DNA from: DATJPY01 sp035506135
GTDB lineage: Bacteria; Myxococcota_A; UBA9160; PR03
DNA length: 32,502 nt
Assembly: GCA_035506135.1 (NCBI GenBank)
Contig: DATJPY010000070.1
Coordinates: 1 to 32,502, forward strand
Direction of reading: 5' to 3'
This document shows, one piece after another, positions 7,558 through 14,840 of the stretch; the stretch's first letter is position 1; each line of letters starts with the position of its first letter. Both the position numbers and the translations under genes were made by a program. The notes below the pieces were generated by a model. It ran no database searches. It saw only the letters and a list, made by a program, of their open reading frames with translations, and was not told where the DNA came from.

Positions 7558-8841
7558 ATGCGCGCGGTGGGCATCGATTTCGGCACGACCAACAGCGCCG
7601 TCGCGGTCGCGGAAGGCGATGACGCGCCGCGCCTGGCGTCGTATGCGGCGGGCGACGGAGGGGAGCGCACGCTCGCCTTCCGCTCGATCCTGCACTTCGA
7701 GCCCGAAGACGAGAGCGAGCGGCGCACGCCCCGCGTTCGCGCCGGTCCCGCCGCGCTCGAGCGCTACCTCGCCACGGCGGGCGAGGGCCGCCTGGTGCAG
7801 TCGATCAAGTCGTTCCTGGCGAGCCCACTCTTCGAGGCGACCGAGGTGTTCGGCGCAATCTATCAGCTCGAGGACCTGATCGGGGCCCTCCTCGCCGAGC
7901 TGCGCACCGCCGCCGAGGCGGAGCTCGGACCGCTCGGCCCGCGCGTCGTGGTGGGCCGCCCGGTGCGCTTCGCCGGCGAGGGCACGACCGACGAGCGCCT
8001 CGCGCTCTCGCGCCTGCGCTCGGCGCTGACCCGCGCCGGCTTCGAGGAGGTCGTCTTCGAGTACGAGCCGGTCGCCGCGGCGTACCACTACGGGCTCCGC
8101 CTGCGCGAGCCCGAGGTCGTGATGATCGGCGACTTCGGCGGCGGCACGAGCGACTTCTCGCTGCTGCGGCTGGCGCCTCTCGCGGTCGGGCGCGCGCGCC
8201 ACGAGATCCTCGCGACCGCGGGCGTCGGCGTCGCCGGCGACGCCTTCGACGCGAAGCTGGTGCGGCACAAGGTGGCGCCGCTCCTCGGCCGCGGCACGAG
8301 CTACAAGAACCCGTTCGGCCAGGTGCTGCCGGTGCCGCGCTGGCTCTACGCGCACCTCGAGCGCTGGCATCACCTCTCGTTCCTCAAGTCGCCGCGCACG
8401 CTGTCGCTGCTCGGCGATCTCGAGCGGGAGGCGCTCGAGCCCGAGCGCATCCGTGCGTTCTCGCACCTGGTGCGCGAGGACCTCGGCTTCCACGTCTACC
8501 GCAGTGTCGAGCGCGCCAAGCACGCGCTCTCGTCGGCGCCGGCGAGCCGCGTCGCCTATCGCGACCGCGCGGTCGGGATCGACGCCGAGGTGACGCGCGG
8601 CGAGTTCGAGCGCTGGATCGCGTCGGAGCTGGCGAAGATCGAGGCCTGCGTCGACGAGGTGATGGCGCGCGCGGGGATCGAGGGCCGCGCCGTCGACCGC
8701 GTCTTCCTGACGGGCGGCTCCTCGTTCGTGCCCGCGGTGCGCGCGATCTTCGCCCGCCGCTTCGGCGCCGAGCGCCTGCGCGGCGGCGACGAGCTGGGCT
8801 CGGTGGCGAGCGGGCTCGCGTTGCGCGCGGCCGAGGCATGA
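7558..8841 (+). CDS. YegD-like HSP70-family ATPase (no substrate-binding domain), 427 aa
   Basis: An actin/HSP70-fold ATPase. Phosphate-1 loop GIDFGTTNSAVAV lies at residues 5-17, the connect segment VGRPV near 132, EYEPVAAA at 168-175, phosphate-2 loop GDFGGGTSDF at 191-200, and an adenosine-site segment LTGGSSFVP near 383. The protein ends right after the ATPase domain, so the peptide-binding domain of DnaK is absent, as in E. coli YegD (about 450 aa). The client and role are unknown; members are called putative chaperones. GGGGAGG lies a few bases before the ATG. No DnaJ or GrpE partner is nearby. The stop is convergent with the small amidohydrolase, and the two stops together form the 10-bp palindrome TGAGGCCTCA at 8839-8848. 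Confidence 0.88.
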   Translation: MRAVGIDFGTTNSAVAVAEGDDAPRLASYAAGDGGERTLAFRSILHFEPEDESERRTPRVRAGPAALERYLATAGEGRLVQSIKSFLASPLFEATEVFGAIYQLEDLIGALLAELRTAAEAELGPLGPRVVVGRPVRFAGEGTTDERLALSRLRSALTRAGFEEVVFEYEPVAAAYHYGLRLREPEVVMIGDFGGGTSDFSLLRLAPLAVGRARHEILATAGVGVAGDAFDAKLVRHKVAPLLGRGTSYKNPFGQVLPVPRWLYAHLERWHHLSFLKSPRTLSLLGDLEREALEPERIRAFSHLVREDLGFHVYRSVERAKHALSSAPASRVAYRDRAVGIDAEVTRGEFERWIASELAKIEACVDEVMARAGIEGRAVDRVFLTGGSSFVPAVRAIFARRFGAERLRGGDELGSVASGLALRAAEA

Positions 8842-8845
8842 GGCC

Positions 8846-9658
8846 TCAGACCGAGGCGCGGAAGAAGACGCGCTGCGCCGTCTCGTACAGGAACTTCTCG
8901 AGCACGCCGGGGCGCAGCTCCAGCGCGCGCGCCTCCTGCACGGCGCGCTCCATCGAGAGCGCCGGGTGGTCGGAGGCGAAGATCACCTTGTCGCGGCCGC
9001 GCGTGTTCATGAAGTGCAGCAGCTCGGGCGGGAAGTAGCGGGGCGAGTAGGCCGACGTCTTGAGATACAGGTTCCGGTACTTGAGCATCAGCCGGATCGC
9101 GACGTTCCACCACGGGTCGGCGCCGTGCGCCATCACCAGCACGAGCTCGGGGAAGTCGAGGCAGACGCGGTCGAGGTGCAACGGGTCCTGGCACGCCGCC
9201 GGCGCGGGCGGCCCTGGGATGCCCGTGTTGATGGTGAGCGGCAGGCCGAGCTCGATGCACTTGGCGTAGATCGGATAGTAGGCGCGATCGCTCGGCGCGA
9301 GGTCGATCGAGAAAGGCGTGATGCGCGCCAGGACGACGGGCTGGTCCGCTGCGATCGCGGCGAGGGCTCGCGTCGCGCGCATGAGGCGGCGCGGATCGAG
9401 CTGCACGCCGAGGAAGAAGCGGTCGGGACGGGCCTTGGGGAACGAGAGCACGTGCTCCGAGGGGCGCTCGGCGTCGGTCGTCAGGATCGCCTTCTCGATC
9501 TCGAGCCGATCCATCATCTCGACCGTCTCGTCGATCGAGTAGTTGCGGAAGAAGTCCTCACCGCGCTTGAAGTAGTCGCGCGCCACGGCGCGGAGCCAGC
9601 TCGGCTGGCCGAGCTCGGCCATGTTGACGTTGACCCAGGTGTCGATGGCGCGCGTCAT
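8846..9658 (-). CDS. Amidohydrolase-2 family TIM-barrel protein with degenerate N-terminal metal motif, 270 aa
   Basis: A short member of the metal-dependent amidohydrolase-2 (ACMSD-like) superfamily. The barrel signatures are a late VMAHGADPWW segment near residues 174-183 and an FASDHPALSMERA segment near 228-240, giving a His and an Asp. The first strand reads IDTWVNVN at residues 5-12, where metal-binding members have D-x-H-x-H, so both early histidines are replaced. The enzyme may be metal-free or differently metallated, or not hydrolytic at all. Its ATG lies 7 bases after the Rieske oxygenase stop, so it is almost certainly cotranscribed with it and under the same upstream palindrome. 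A role on a ring-oxidation product, such as hydration, decarboxylation or C-C hydrolysis, is an inference. Confidence 0.75.
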   Translation of the reverse strand: MTRAIDTWVNVNMAELGQPSWLRAVARDYFKRGEDFFRNYSIDETVEMMDRLEIEKAILTTDAERPSEHVLSFPKARPDRFFLGVQLDPRRLMRATRALAAIAADQPVVLARITPFSIDLAPSDRAYYPIYAKCIELGLPLTINTGIPGPPAPAACQDPLHLDRVCLDFPELVLVMAHGADPWWNVAIRLMLKYRNLYLKTSAYSPRYFPPELLHFMNTRGRDKVIFASDHPALSMERAVQEARALELRPGVLEKFLYETAQRVFFRASV

Positions 9659-9665
9659 GGGCGGC

Positions 9666-10610
9666 TCAGCGGCTCGATTCGGAGAAGAACTGCCGCATCC
9701 AGCGACGGTAGACGCCCACCGGGCCGTCGCCGTCGCAGAGCAGCGGCCGCTCGTGGTGCCGCTTGTTCTCCCAGATCGCGATGTCCTGCGCCATCTGCTT
9801 CTCGAGGTCCCGGATCAGCGCCGCGCCGACGCCGACGTGCGCGTCTCCCGCGCTCCGCTTCACGCTGTAGGCGAAGGAGACGTCCGTGGTCTCCTCGTCG
9901 ATCGGCGTCGCCGTGTTGATCATCAGCGTGTCCGCGATGCCCGAGACGCGAACGGTCTGGAAGCCCGGACCGTAGTCGTCGGTGTCGATGCCGCCCATCA
10001 CCTCTCCGCGCGGCGTTCCCATCTTCATGCGCGACCGGCAGCGCAGCACCAGGCCGTCCTGCTCGACCTCGGTCTGCGGAATGGTGTGGGTGCCATGCAC
10101 GTAGCGGAAGTGCACCTGGTCGACCGCGTTCTCGTTCATGTCGAGCCAGCGGCTCTTCACGGTCCAGCGCCGGATCTCGCAAGGGCTCCAGTCGGGCGAG
10201 CCGTACTCGGCGAGCTCGGGGATCGCGTAGGCCGGCGGCCGCCCGTCCGCATCGTGGTACAGGAACACGATGCCGTTGCGCTCGACCACGGGCCAGCTCC
10301 GGAGGCGCGCCTTGGGCGGGATCCTCTTCGCGTAGGGGATCTCGACGCAGTGCCCCTCGCCGTCCCAGAGCCAGCCGTGGAAGGGGCAGCGCAGCGCGTC
10401 GCCCTCGACCTTGCCGCCCACGCCCAGGTGTGCGCCGAGGTGCGGACAGTAGGCGTCGAGGACCCGCGCGCGGCCGCTCCCGTCGCGGAACACCACCAGC
10501 TCGCGGCCCAGCCGGTGGAGGCGGCGCACGTCGCCGGGAGCGAGCTCGTCGGCGTAGCACGCGCGGAACCACCCGTTGGGAAAGGCCGGGAACGGAAAGC
10601 GATCGCTCAC
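9666..10610 (-). CDS. Rieske non-heme iron oxygenase, KshA-like, 314 aa
   Basis: Terminal oxygenase with a Rieske [2Fe-2S] domain: CPHLGAH (Cys55, His57) and CPFHGW (Cys75, His78). The catalytic domain carries the mononuclear iron motif D-x2-H-x4-H (Asp164, His167, His172 in AVDQVHFRYVHG), with Asp276 as the likely third ligand. The C-terminal signature IWENK with GDGPVGVYRRWMRQFF matches the 3-ketosteroid 9-alpha-hydroxylase (KshA)/cholesterol-desaturase branch, although the protein is shorter than typical KshA (about 380 aa). It needs a separate reductase, which is not in the window. The start is GTG, preceded by GAGGT. The palindrome at 10623-10639 ends 13 bases before the start. It is likely cotranscribed with the amidohydrolase at 8846. 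The steroid substrate is inferred from family similarity only. Confidence 0.87.
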   Translation of the reverse strand: MSDRFPFPAFPNGWFRACYADELAPGDVRRLHRLGRELVVFRDGSGRARVLDAYCPHLGAHLGVGGKVEGDALRCPFHGWLWDGEGHCVEIPYAKRIPPKARLRSWPVVERNGIVFLYHDADGRPPAYAIPELAEYGSPDWSPCEIRRWTVKSRWLDMNENAVDQVHFRYVHGTHTIPQTEVEQDGLVLRCRSRMKMGTPRGEVMGGIDTDDYGPGFQTVRVSGIADTLMINTATPIDEETTDVSFAYSVKRSAGDAHVGVGAALIRDLEKQMAQDIAIWENKRHHERPLLCDGDGPVGVYRRWMRQFFSESSR

Positions 10611-10622
10611 GCGGACCTCGGA

Positions 10623-10639
10623 TCTGATGGCGCGTCAGA
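10623..10639. promoter_or_regulatory. Probable operator palindrome, copy 1 (upstream of the Rieske oxygenase)
   Basis: TCTGATG-GCG-CGTCAGA: 7-base arms with a 3-base spacer, matching at 6 of 7 positions. It ends 13 bases before the GTG of the Rieske gene. On the minus strand a TAGATT hexamer (10639-10644) abuts it and could serve as the -10 box, which would place the operator over the transcription start. The perfect version of the same sequence recurs at 23484-23500. The arm length and spacing are typical of TetR-family operators, which is family knowledge; the regulator is not in this window. Confidence 0.65.
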
Positions 10640-10693
10640 ATCTAGCCCGGTTGCGCCGATGCGCCCAGGGTGGCCCAGGGTATCGGCCAGCGC

Positions 10694-10758
10694 CTGCGCA
10701 AGCCGCCGAAGGCGGCGCGCAGCGAGGCGAAGTCTTCGGAGCCGAGCGAAGTCGACAG
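10694..10758. repeat. REP-like intergenic palindromic element
   Basis: Directly after the VOC gene stop lies a hairpin at 10694-10722. Its 6-base outer arms CTGCGC/GCGCAG and inner arms GCCGCC/GGCGGC pair perfectly, apart from an AA bulge, around a GAA loop. It is followed by CGAAGTCTTCG and a second copy of GCGAAGTC (10727-10734 and 10746-10753). The stretch looks like a dispersed intergenic repeat or a transcription terminator of the minus-strand operon. There is no T-run, and only one copy is seen here. Confidence 0.4.
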
Positions 10759-11223
10759 CTATGCGGTGCGCTGCGCGTGGAAGCCCGGCGCCCAGTCGAA
10801 GTGCTGCACCTCGATCTTCACGGGCAGCAGGTAGCGCACGTAGAACGCGTAGAGCTTGAGGACGGTGAAGTCGTCGCACTGGAGCGGCTCGATCACGACG
10901 CGCGGGTCCTGCTCGCGGAACTTCACCGCGCGCTCGTACATCTCCTCGATCTGGGCGTGCGTCGGGACCGAGAGGCCGAAGTGCTCCTCGGCGCCGGCCT
11001 GCATCGGCTCCGGGCTCGCGTGCAGGTAGACGAACTGCTCGTTGCTCCAGGCGCGCAGCACCAGGAGCTCGCGGTCGCGGGTCAGGGTGGGCATCTCGGT
11101 CCAGCCGAAGACCTGCTCGTGGAATCGCAGCAGGTCGGCGCGGCCCGCCGCGTCGAGCATCTCTGCCGGCACCGTGAGCGCAACGTGGTTGAAGCGCGGG
11201 ATTTCGGGAGCGCGCTCGCTCAT
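10759..11223 (-). CDS. VOC/glyoxalase-fold protein, 154 aa
   Basis: A vicinal-oxygen-chelate fold protein with two beta-alpha-beta modules. Candidate metal ligands are a His in RFNHVALTV near residue 13, a His in EEHFGLSV near 82 and a Glu in VKIEVQHF near 140; the second ligand position, near FVYLHASPE, is not a clear Glu. It could be an isomerase, epimerase or extradiol-type enzyme, or a non-catalytic binding member. An ORF extends upstream to 11376, but GGAGGAC shortly before the ATG at 11223 and the start of the fold fix this start. It follows the amidohydrolase gene by 14 bases on the same strand. The REP-like element follows its stop. Confidence 0.72.
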   Translation of the reverse strand: MSERAPEIPRFNHVALTVPAEMLDAAGRADLLRFHEQVFGWTEMPTLTRDRELLVLRAWSNEQFVYLHASPEPMQAGAEEHFGLSVPTHAQIEEMYERAVKFREQDPRVVIEPLQCDDFTVLKLYAFYVRYLLPVKIEVQHFDWAPGFHAQRTA

Positions 11224-11237
11224 CGCCAGTCCTCCGC

Positions 11238-12389
11238 TCACGCCCTGTGCAGCAGGAACGCGGCATTGTCGCGGAACAATCCAGGCGCCTCGTCGGGCCG
11301 CACGCTGAAGCGACCCGTCGCCGCGTAGTCCTGGAGCGGCTGGCCGGTGCCCTCCGAGTGCGGGTAGTCGCTGCACGCCATCAGCAGGTCGGAGCCGCCG
11401 AGCATGCGCTGCAGGTTGCGCGGCATCTCGTACGCGAACGAGGAGACGCGCACCTGGCGCCGGAAGTAGTCACTCGGCCGCAGCGGGAGCGGCGAGCTGC
11501 GGCCGTTCAGCCGCTCGATGAACTGCATTCCTCCGTCCAGCATCATCAGGTAGAGCGGAACCCAGACGGCGGAGAGCTCGACGATGCCGAGCCGCAGGTC
11601 CGGGTGGCGCTCGAAGACGCCGTTCAGGATCAGGTCGGTGCACGCCAGCGCGGCGGGCACGTAGAGGAAGACGGTGTCGACCGCGAAGTTGCCGAGCTCG
11701 CCGCGGTCGCTGTACCACGCCTCGTCGAAGACCTTCGGCTGGTCCGCGACGTGGAACACCGGCGACACGCCCTGGTGCTCGAAGGCAGACCACGCGCGTT
11801 CGAGGTCGGGATGCGAGAGCCGGCGCCCGTCGACCAGCGCCGGCGCAATCATCGCGAGCCGCACGCCGGCCGCGGCGAGGCGGGCGAGCTCGCGCTCGAG
11901 CCAGTCGAGGTCGCGCAGCGAGAGGTGCGCCACTGGATGCAGCCGCCCCTTCCCGTCGGCGACGACGGCCTCGCACCAGCGGTTCCACGCCGCCATGTTG
12001 CCGAGCAGCGCGCGCAGGTCGCGCGAGAGCGTGCGCTCCCAGATCAGGCCGTAGTTCGGGAACGCCACGGCCTCGTCGATGCCCATGCCGGCCAGGCGCT
12101 CGACGCGCGCCGCCGGCTCCCAGTAGTCGCGCGGGAGCGCCTCGTCGTAGAGCGCCAGCGGCGCGAGGCCCTCGCGCTCGCGGCGGCGGCGCTCGCCGAT
12201 CGCGTCGGTCTCGCCGGGCACCTGCACGTCGGCGACCGCAAGAACCTCGTCGCGCCAGACGACCCGCACGTGGCCGAGGGGATCGTCGACGAAGCGGATC
12301 GCGTCGCCGCGCAGCGCGGGCTCGATGTGCTCGGCCCAGAGCCCGCGGTACTCGTACAGGTGCTGGTCGGAGTCTATGACGCCCGGCAT
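11238..12389 (-). CDS. Amidohydrolase-2 family protein, 383 aa
   Basis: A TIM-barrel amidohydrolase-2 protein of the larger (about 380 aa) group abundant in catabolic clusters. The N-terminal strand shows IDSDQHLYE at residues 5-13, with only one His where D-x-H-x-H is typical. A central HPVAHLSLRD strand, an IVELSAVWVPLYL segment and a C-terminal MACSDYPHSEGT motif supply further candidate ligands. SDYPHxxG is characteristic of this group. The reaction is unknown; relatives act as hydrolases, decarboxylases or hydratases on carboxylated or ring-opened intermediates. GGAGG lies just before the ATG at 12389, although the frame stays open to 12698. It lies 64 bases after the acyl-CoA dehydrogenase and 14 before the VOC gene, so it probably shares their transcript. 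Confidence 0.85.
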   Translation of the reverse strand: MPGVIDSDQHLYEYRGLWAEHIEPALRGDAIRFVDDPLGHVRVVWRDEVLAVADVQVPGETDAIGERRRREREGLAPLALYDEALPRDYWEPAARVERLAGMGIDEAVAFPNYGLIWERTLSRDLRALLGNMAAWNRWCEAVVADGKGRLHPVAHLSLRDLDWLERELARLAAAGVRLAMIAPALVDGRRLSHPDLERAWSAFEHQGVSPVFHVADQPKVFDEAWYSDRGELGNFAVDTVFLYVPAALACTDLILNGVFERHPDLRLGIVELSAVWVPLYLMMLDGGMQFIERLNGRSSPLPLRPSDYFRRQVRVSSFAYEMPRNLQRMLGGSDLLMACSDYPHSEGTGQPLQDYAATGRFSVRPDEAPGLFRDNAAFLLHRA

Positions 12390-12453
12390 CGGGAGCCTCC
12401 GCCGACGGCGCCAGTCTGCACCAGCGCGGGCGCGGGAGCCAGGGCCGGCCGCA

Positions 12454-13626
12454 TCAGCGCGGGAGGCCGAGCACGCGCCGCGCCAGGATGTTGCGCTGCA
12501 CCTCCGAGGTGCCGGCGTAGATGGTGGCGGCGCGCGACCAGAGGAGCTCGTGACACCACGAGCCCCCGTCGACGGCCGCGGCGTCGCCTTCGGGGACCAG
12601 GCCGGCCAGGCCGAGGATCTCGATGGCCGTGTCGCCGATGCGCTGCTCGAGCTCGCTCCACGCGAGCTTGATGGTCGAGCCCTCGGGGCCCGGCGCACCG
12701 GTGCGCTCGTGCACGCTGGCGGCGCGATACACGGTCATGCGGAGCGCCGCGGTCTCGGCCAGGTGCTGTGCGAGCTTCTGCCGGATGCGCGGATCCGCGG
12801 CGGCGGAGCCGCCGCCGGCCGCGCAGGGCGTGCGCCGCGCCAGCTCGATCAGCCGCTCGAGCCGAGCCGCGGTGCGGGCGTGCGCGGCGCTCGAGCCGCG
12901 CTCGTGCGCGAGCGTGGTCAGCACCACGTCCCAGCCCCCGTCGACCTCGCCGACCACGTTCGAGAGCGGCACGCGCACGCGATCGAAGAAGACCTCGTTG
13001 AACCATGCCTCGCCCGTCATCTCGCGCAGCGGCCGGATCGTGATCCCTTGGGTCCGCATGTCGACCAGGAGGAAGGTGAGCCCGTGATGCTTCGGCCCGC
13101 TCGGGTCGGTGCGGACGATCGCGATGCACCAGTCGGAGTGGCGGGCGAAGCTCGTCCAGATCTTCTGGCCGGTCACGACGATCGAATCCCCTTCGATCTC
13201 GCCGCGCGTGCGCAGGGAGGCGATGTCGGAGCCGGCGTTGGGCTCCGAAAAGCCCTGGCACCAGATCTCGTCGCCGCGCAGGATCGGCTCGAGGAAGCGG
13301 CGCCTCTGCCACTCGGCTCCGCGCGCGATCAGCGTCGGACCGACCAGCGAGGTGCCAACCGAGATCTGGATCAGATCGGGCGCACCCGCACGCGCGTACT
13401 CCTCGCCGAAGATCACGCTCTCGATCGGCGTCGCGCCGCGGCCGCCGTACGCGCGCGGCCAGTCGAGCCCGGCCCAACCGCCCTCGAAGAGCGCGCGCTG
13501 CCACGCCTTGGCGTAGGCGACCCGATCGGCCCCCGCGGCCGGCAGCGGCGGTGCCGGATGCGCAGCGAGCCAGCTCCGGAGCTCGGCCCGGAAGCGCGCC
13601 TGCGCCGGGGAGTCGCGCAGATCCAT
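12454..13626 (-). CDS. Acyl-CoA dehydrogenase, 390 aa
   Basis: A complete acyl-CoA dehydrogenase that puts a 2,3-double bond into an acyl-CoA using FAD. The flavin/substrate motif CQGFSEPNAGSD lies at residues 123-134 and QKIWTSFA at 154-161. The C-terminus carries IYAGTSEVQRNILARRVLGLP. The usual IYEG Glu is Ala here, but a Glu in LAHERG (residue 242) sits where isovaleryl-CoA-type enzymes hold their base, so activity is likely. This layout is common in FadE proteins acting on branched or steroid-type acyl-CoAs. The ATG follows the upstream CoA-transferase stop by 2 bases, so it belongs to the same operon. It is a possible catalytic partner for the atypical dehydrogenase at 6199. Confidence 0.9.
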   Translation of the reverse strand: MDLRDSPAQARFRAELRSWLAAHPAPPLPAAGADRVAYAKAWQRALFEGGWAGLDWPRAYGGRGATPIESVIFGEEYARAGAPDLIQISVGTSLVGPTLIARGAEWQRRRFLEPILRGDEIWCQGFSEPNAGSDIASLRTRGEIEGDSIVVTGQKIWTSFARHSDWCIAIVRTDPSGPKHHGLTFLLVDMRTQGITIRPLREMTGEAWFNEVFFDRVRVPLSNVVGEVDGGWDVVLTTLAHERGSSAAHARTAARLERLIELARRTPCAAGGGSAAADPRIRQKLAQHLAETAALRMTVYRAASVHERTGAPGPEGSTIKLAWSELEQRIGDTAIEILGLAGLVPEGDAAAVDGGSWCHELLWSRAATIYAGTSEVQRNILARRVLGLPR

Positions 13627-13628
13627 CG

Positions 13629-14840
13629 CTACACCGCCACGCCCCGCGCGACGAGGTCGCGGACCCGCTCGGGCGAGAGGCCGAGGATCCCGCCGAGCAC
13701 GTCTTCGTTGTGCTCGCCGAGGAGAGGCGCCGCGCGGTCGAAGCCGCCCGGGCTCGCGGCGAGCCGGAAACCGGAGCGCTCGTGGACCAGCGACCTCAGC
13801 ACCGGGTGCTCGAGCTTCACGAAATGGTGTCGGTGTGCGAGCTGCGGGTCGTGCAGGACGTCGCGAACGTTCTGCACGACGCCGGCGGGAATCCCCGCCT
13901 CCTGGAGCCCGCCCATCAGGTGCCAGGCGCCGAACTCCCGCGTCCAGTCCGCGAGCCGCGCGTCGATCTCCTCCTGCCGCTCGCGGCGGCCGGCGGCGCT
14001 CGCGAGGCGCGGGGTGAGCGCCCAGGGCGGGTCGCCCATCGCGGCGACGAGCCCGCGCCACTGCGCGTCGTCCCAGACCGAGATCGCGATCCAGGCGTCG
14101 TCGCCCAGGCACGGGTAGATGCCGTGCGGTGCGGCGCGCTCGTCGCGGTTGCCGGCGCGGCGCACGATCTCGCCGTCGGCTCCGTAGCGAACGATCATCT
14201 CCGACAGGCTGTAGACGCCGGCCTCGATCTGCGACAGGTCGATGTGCTGGCCGCGTCCGGTGCGCCGCCGCACGAGCAGCGCCGCCGCGATCAGCACGGC
14301 GACGTAGCGGGGCGAGAGCGAGTCGGTGATCGTCGCGTAGGGGCCGATCGCCTCGCGATCCGGCCAGCCCGTGAGCCCGTTGAAGCCGGCGATCGCCGAG
14401 CCCTGCCCGCCGAAGCCCGGATAGCTGCGCTGCGGTCCCGTCTGGCCGAACAGGCTCGAGCTCACGACGATGAGCTCGGGCTTCTCCGCGAGCAGCCGCT
14501 CGGCCCCGAGGCCGAGGCGGTCGGTCACGCCCGGCGAGAAGTTCTCGAGCACCACGTCGGCCCAGCGCACCAGCCCGAGCGCCAGCTCGACCGCCTCCGG
14601 CTCCTGCAGGTTCAGCGCCACGCTGCGCTTGCCCGGGTTCAGGAGCGCGAACATCGGCGAGCTCTCGAGACCGCTCGGGGCGTCGGGCGAGATCCGCAGC
14701 ATCCGGAGGAAGTCGGGCCGCTTCGTCGACTCGAGCCGCACCACCGTGGCGCCCTGCTCGACGAAGTACCGGGTCGCGACGGGTCCCGCGGCGCCGGCGC
14801 CCAGCTCGAGGATGCGCAGGTCCGCATAGATCCCCGCCAC
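13629..14840 (-). CDS. Family III (CaiB/BaiF) CoA transferase, catalytic-type subunit, 403 aa
   Basis: A CaiB/BaiF-fold protein. It has the N-terminal Rossmann segment LRILELGAGAAGP (8-20), LNPGKRSVALNL (67-78), ADVVLENFSPGV (94-105), a YATITDSLSPRY segment with Asp173 at the place of the family's catalytic aspartate, and RTGRGQHIDLSQIEAG after it. The catalytic Asp forms the aspartyl-CoA intermediate in known members. The start is GTG at 14840, whose first G is the last base of the upstream TAG; GAGGAGG lies 6 bases before it. The same frame stays open much further upstream, but the fold begins here. Coupling to a second CaiB gene suggests a heteromeric transferase that activates a carboxylic acid. 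Confidence 0.88.
   Translation of the reverse strand: MAGIYADLRILELGAGAAGPVATRYFVEQGATVVRLESTKRPDFLRMLRISPDAPSGLESSPMFALLNPGKRSVALNLQEPEAVELALGLVRWADVVLENFSPGVTDRLGLGAERLLAEKPELIVVSSSLFGQTGPQRSYPGFGGQGSAIAGFNGLTGWPDREAIGPYATITDSLSPRYVAVLIAAALLVRRRTGRGQHIDLSQIEAGVYSLSEMIVRYGADGEIVRRAGNRDERAAPHGIYPCLGDDAWIAISVWDDAQWRGLVAAMGDPPWALTPRLASAAGRRERQEEIDARLADWTREFGAWHLMGGLQEAGIPAGVVQNVRDVLHDPQLAHRHHFVKLEHPVLRSLVHERSGFRLAASPGGFDRAAPLLGEHNEDVLGGILGLSPERVRDLVARGVAV

Noticed and set aside
6136..8523. 795-codon open frame on the minus strand
   Set aside because: Runs opposite the acyl-CoA dehydrogenase, the hairpins and the HSP70 gene, ignoring their boundaries; no motif.
8839..8848. 10-bp palindrome TGAGGCCTCA
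   Set aside because: It is made of the two convergent stop codons plus four bases and is too short to call a terminator or operator.
12390..12698. N-terminal extension of the amidohydrolase at 11238
   Set aside because: The extension overlaps the acyl-CoA dehydrogenase C-terminus, and a GGAGG site precedes the ATG at 12389.
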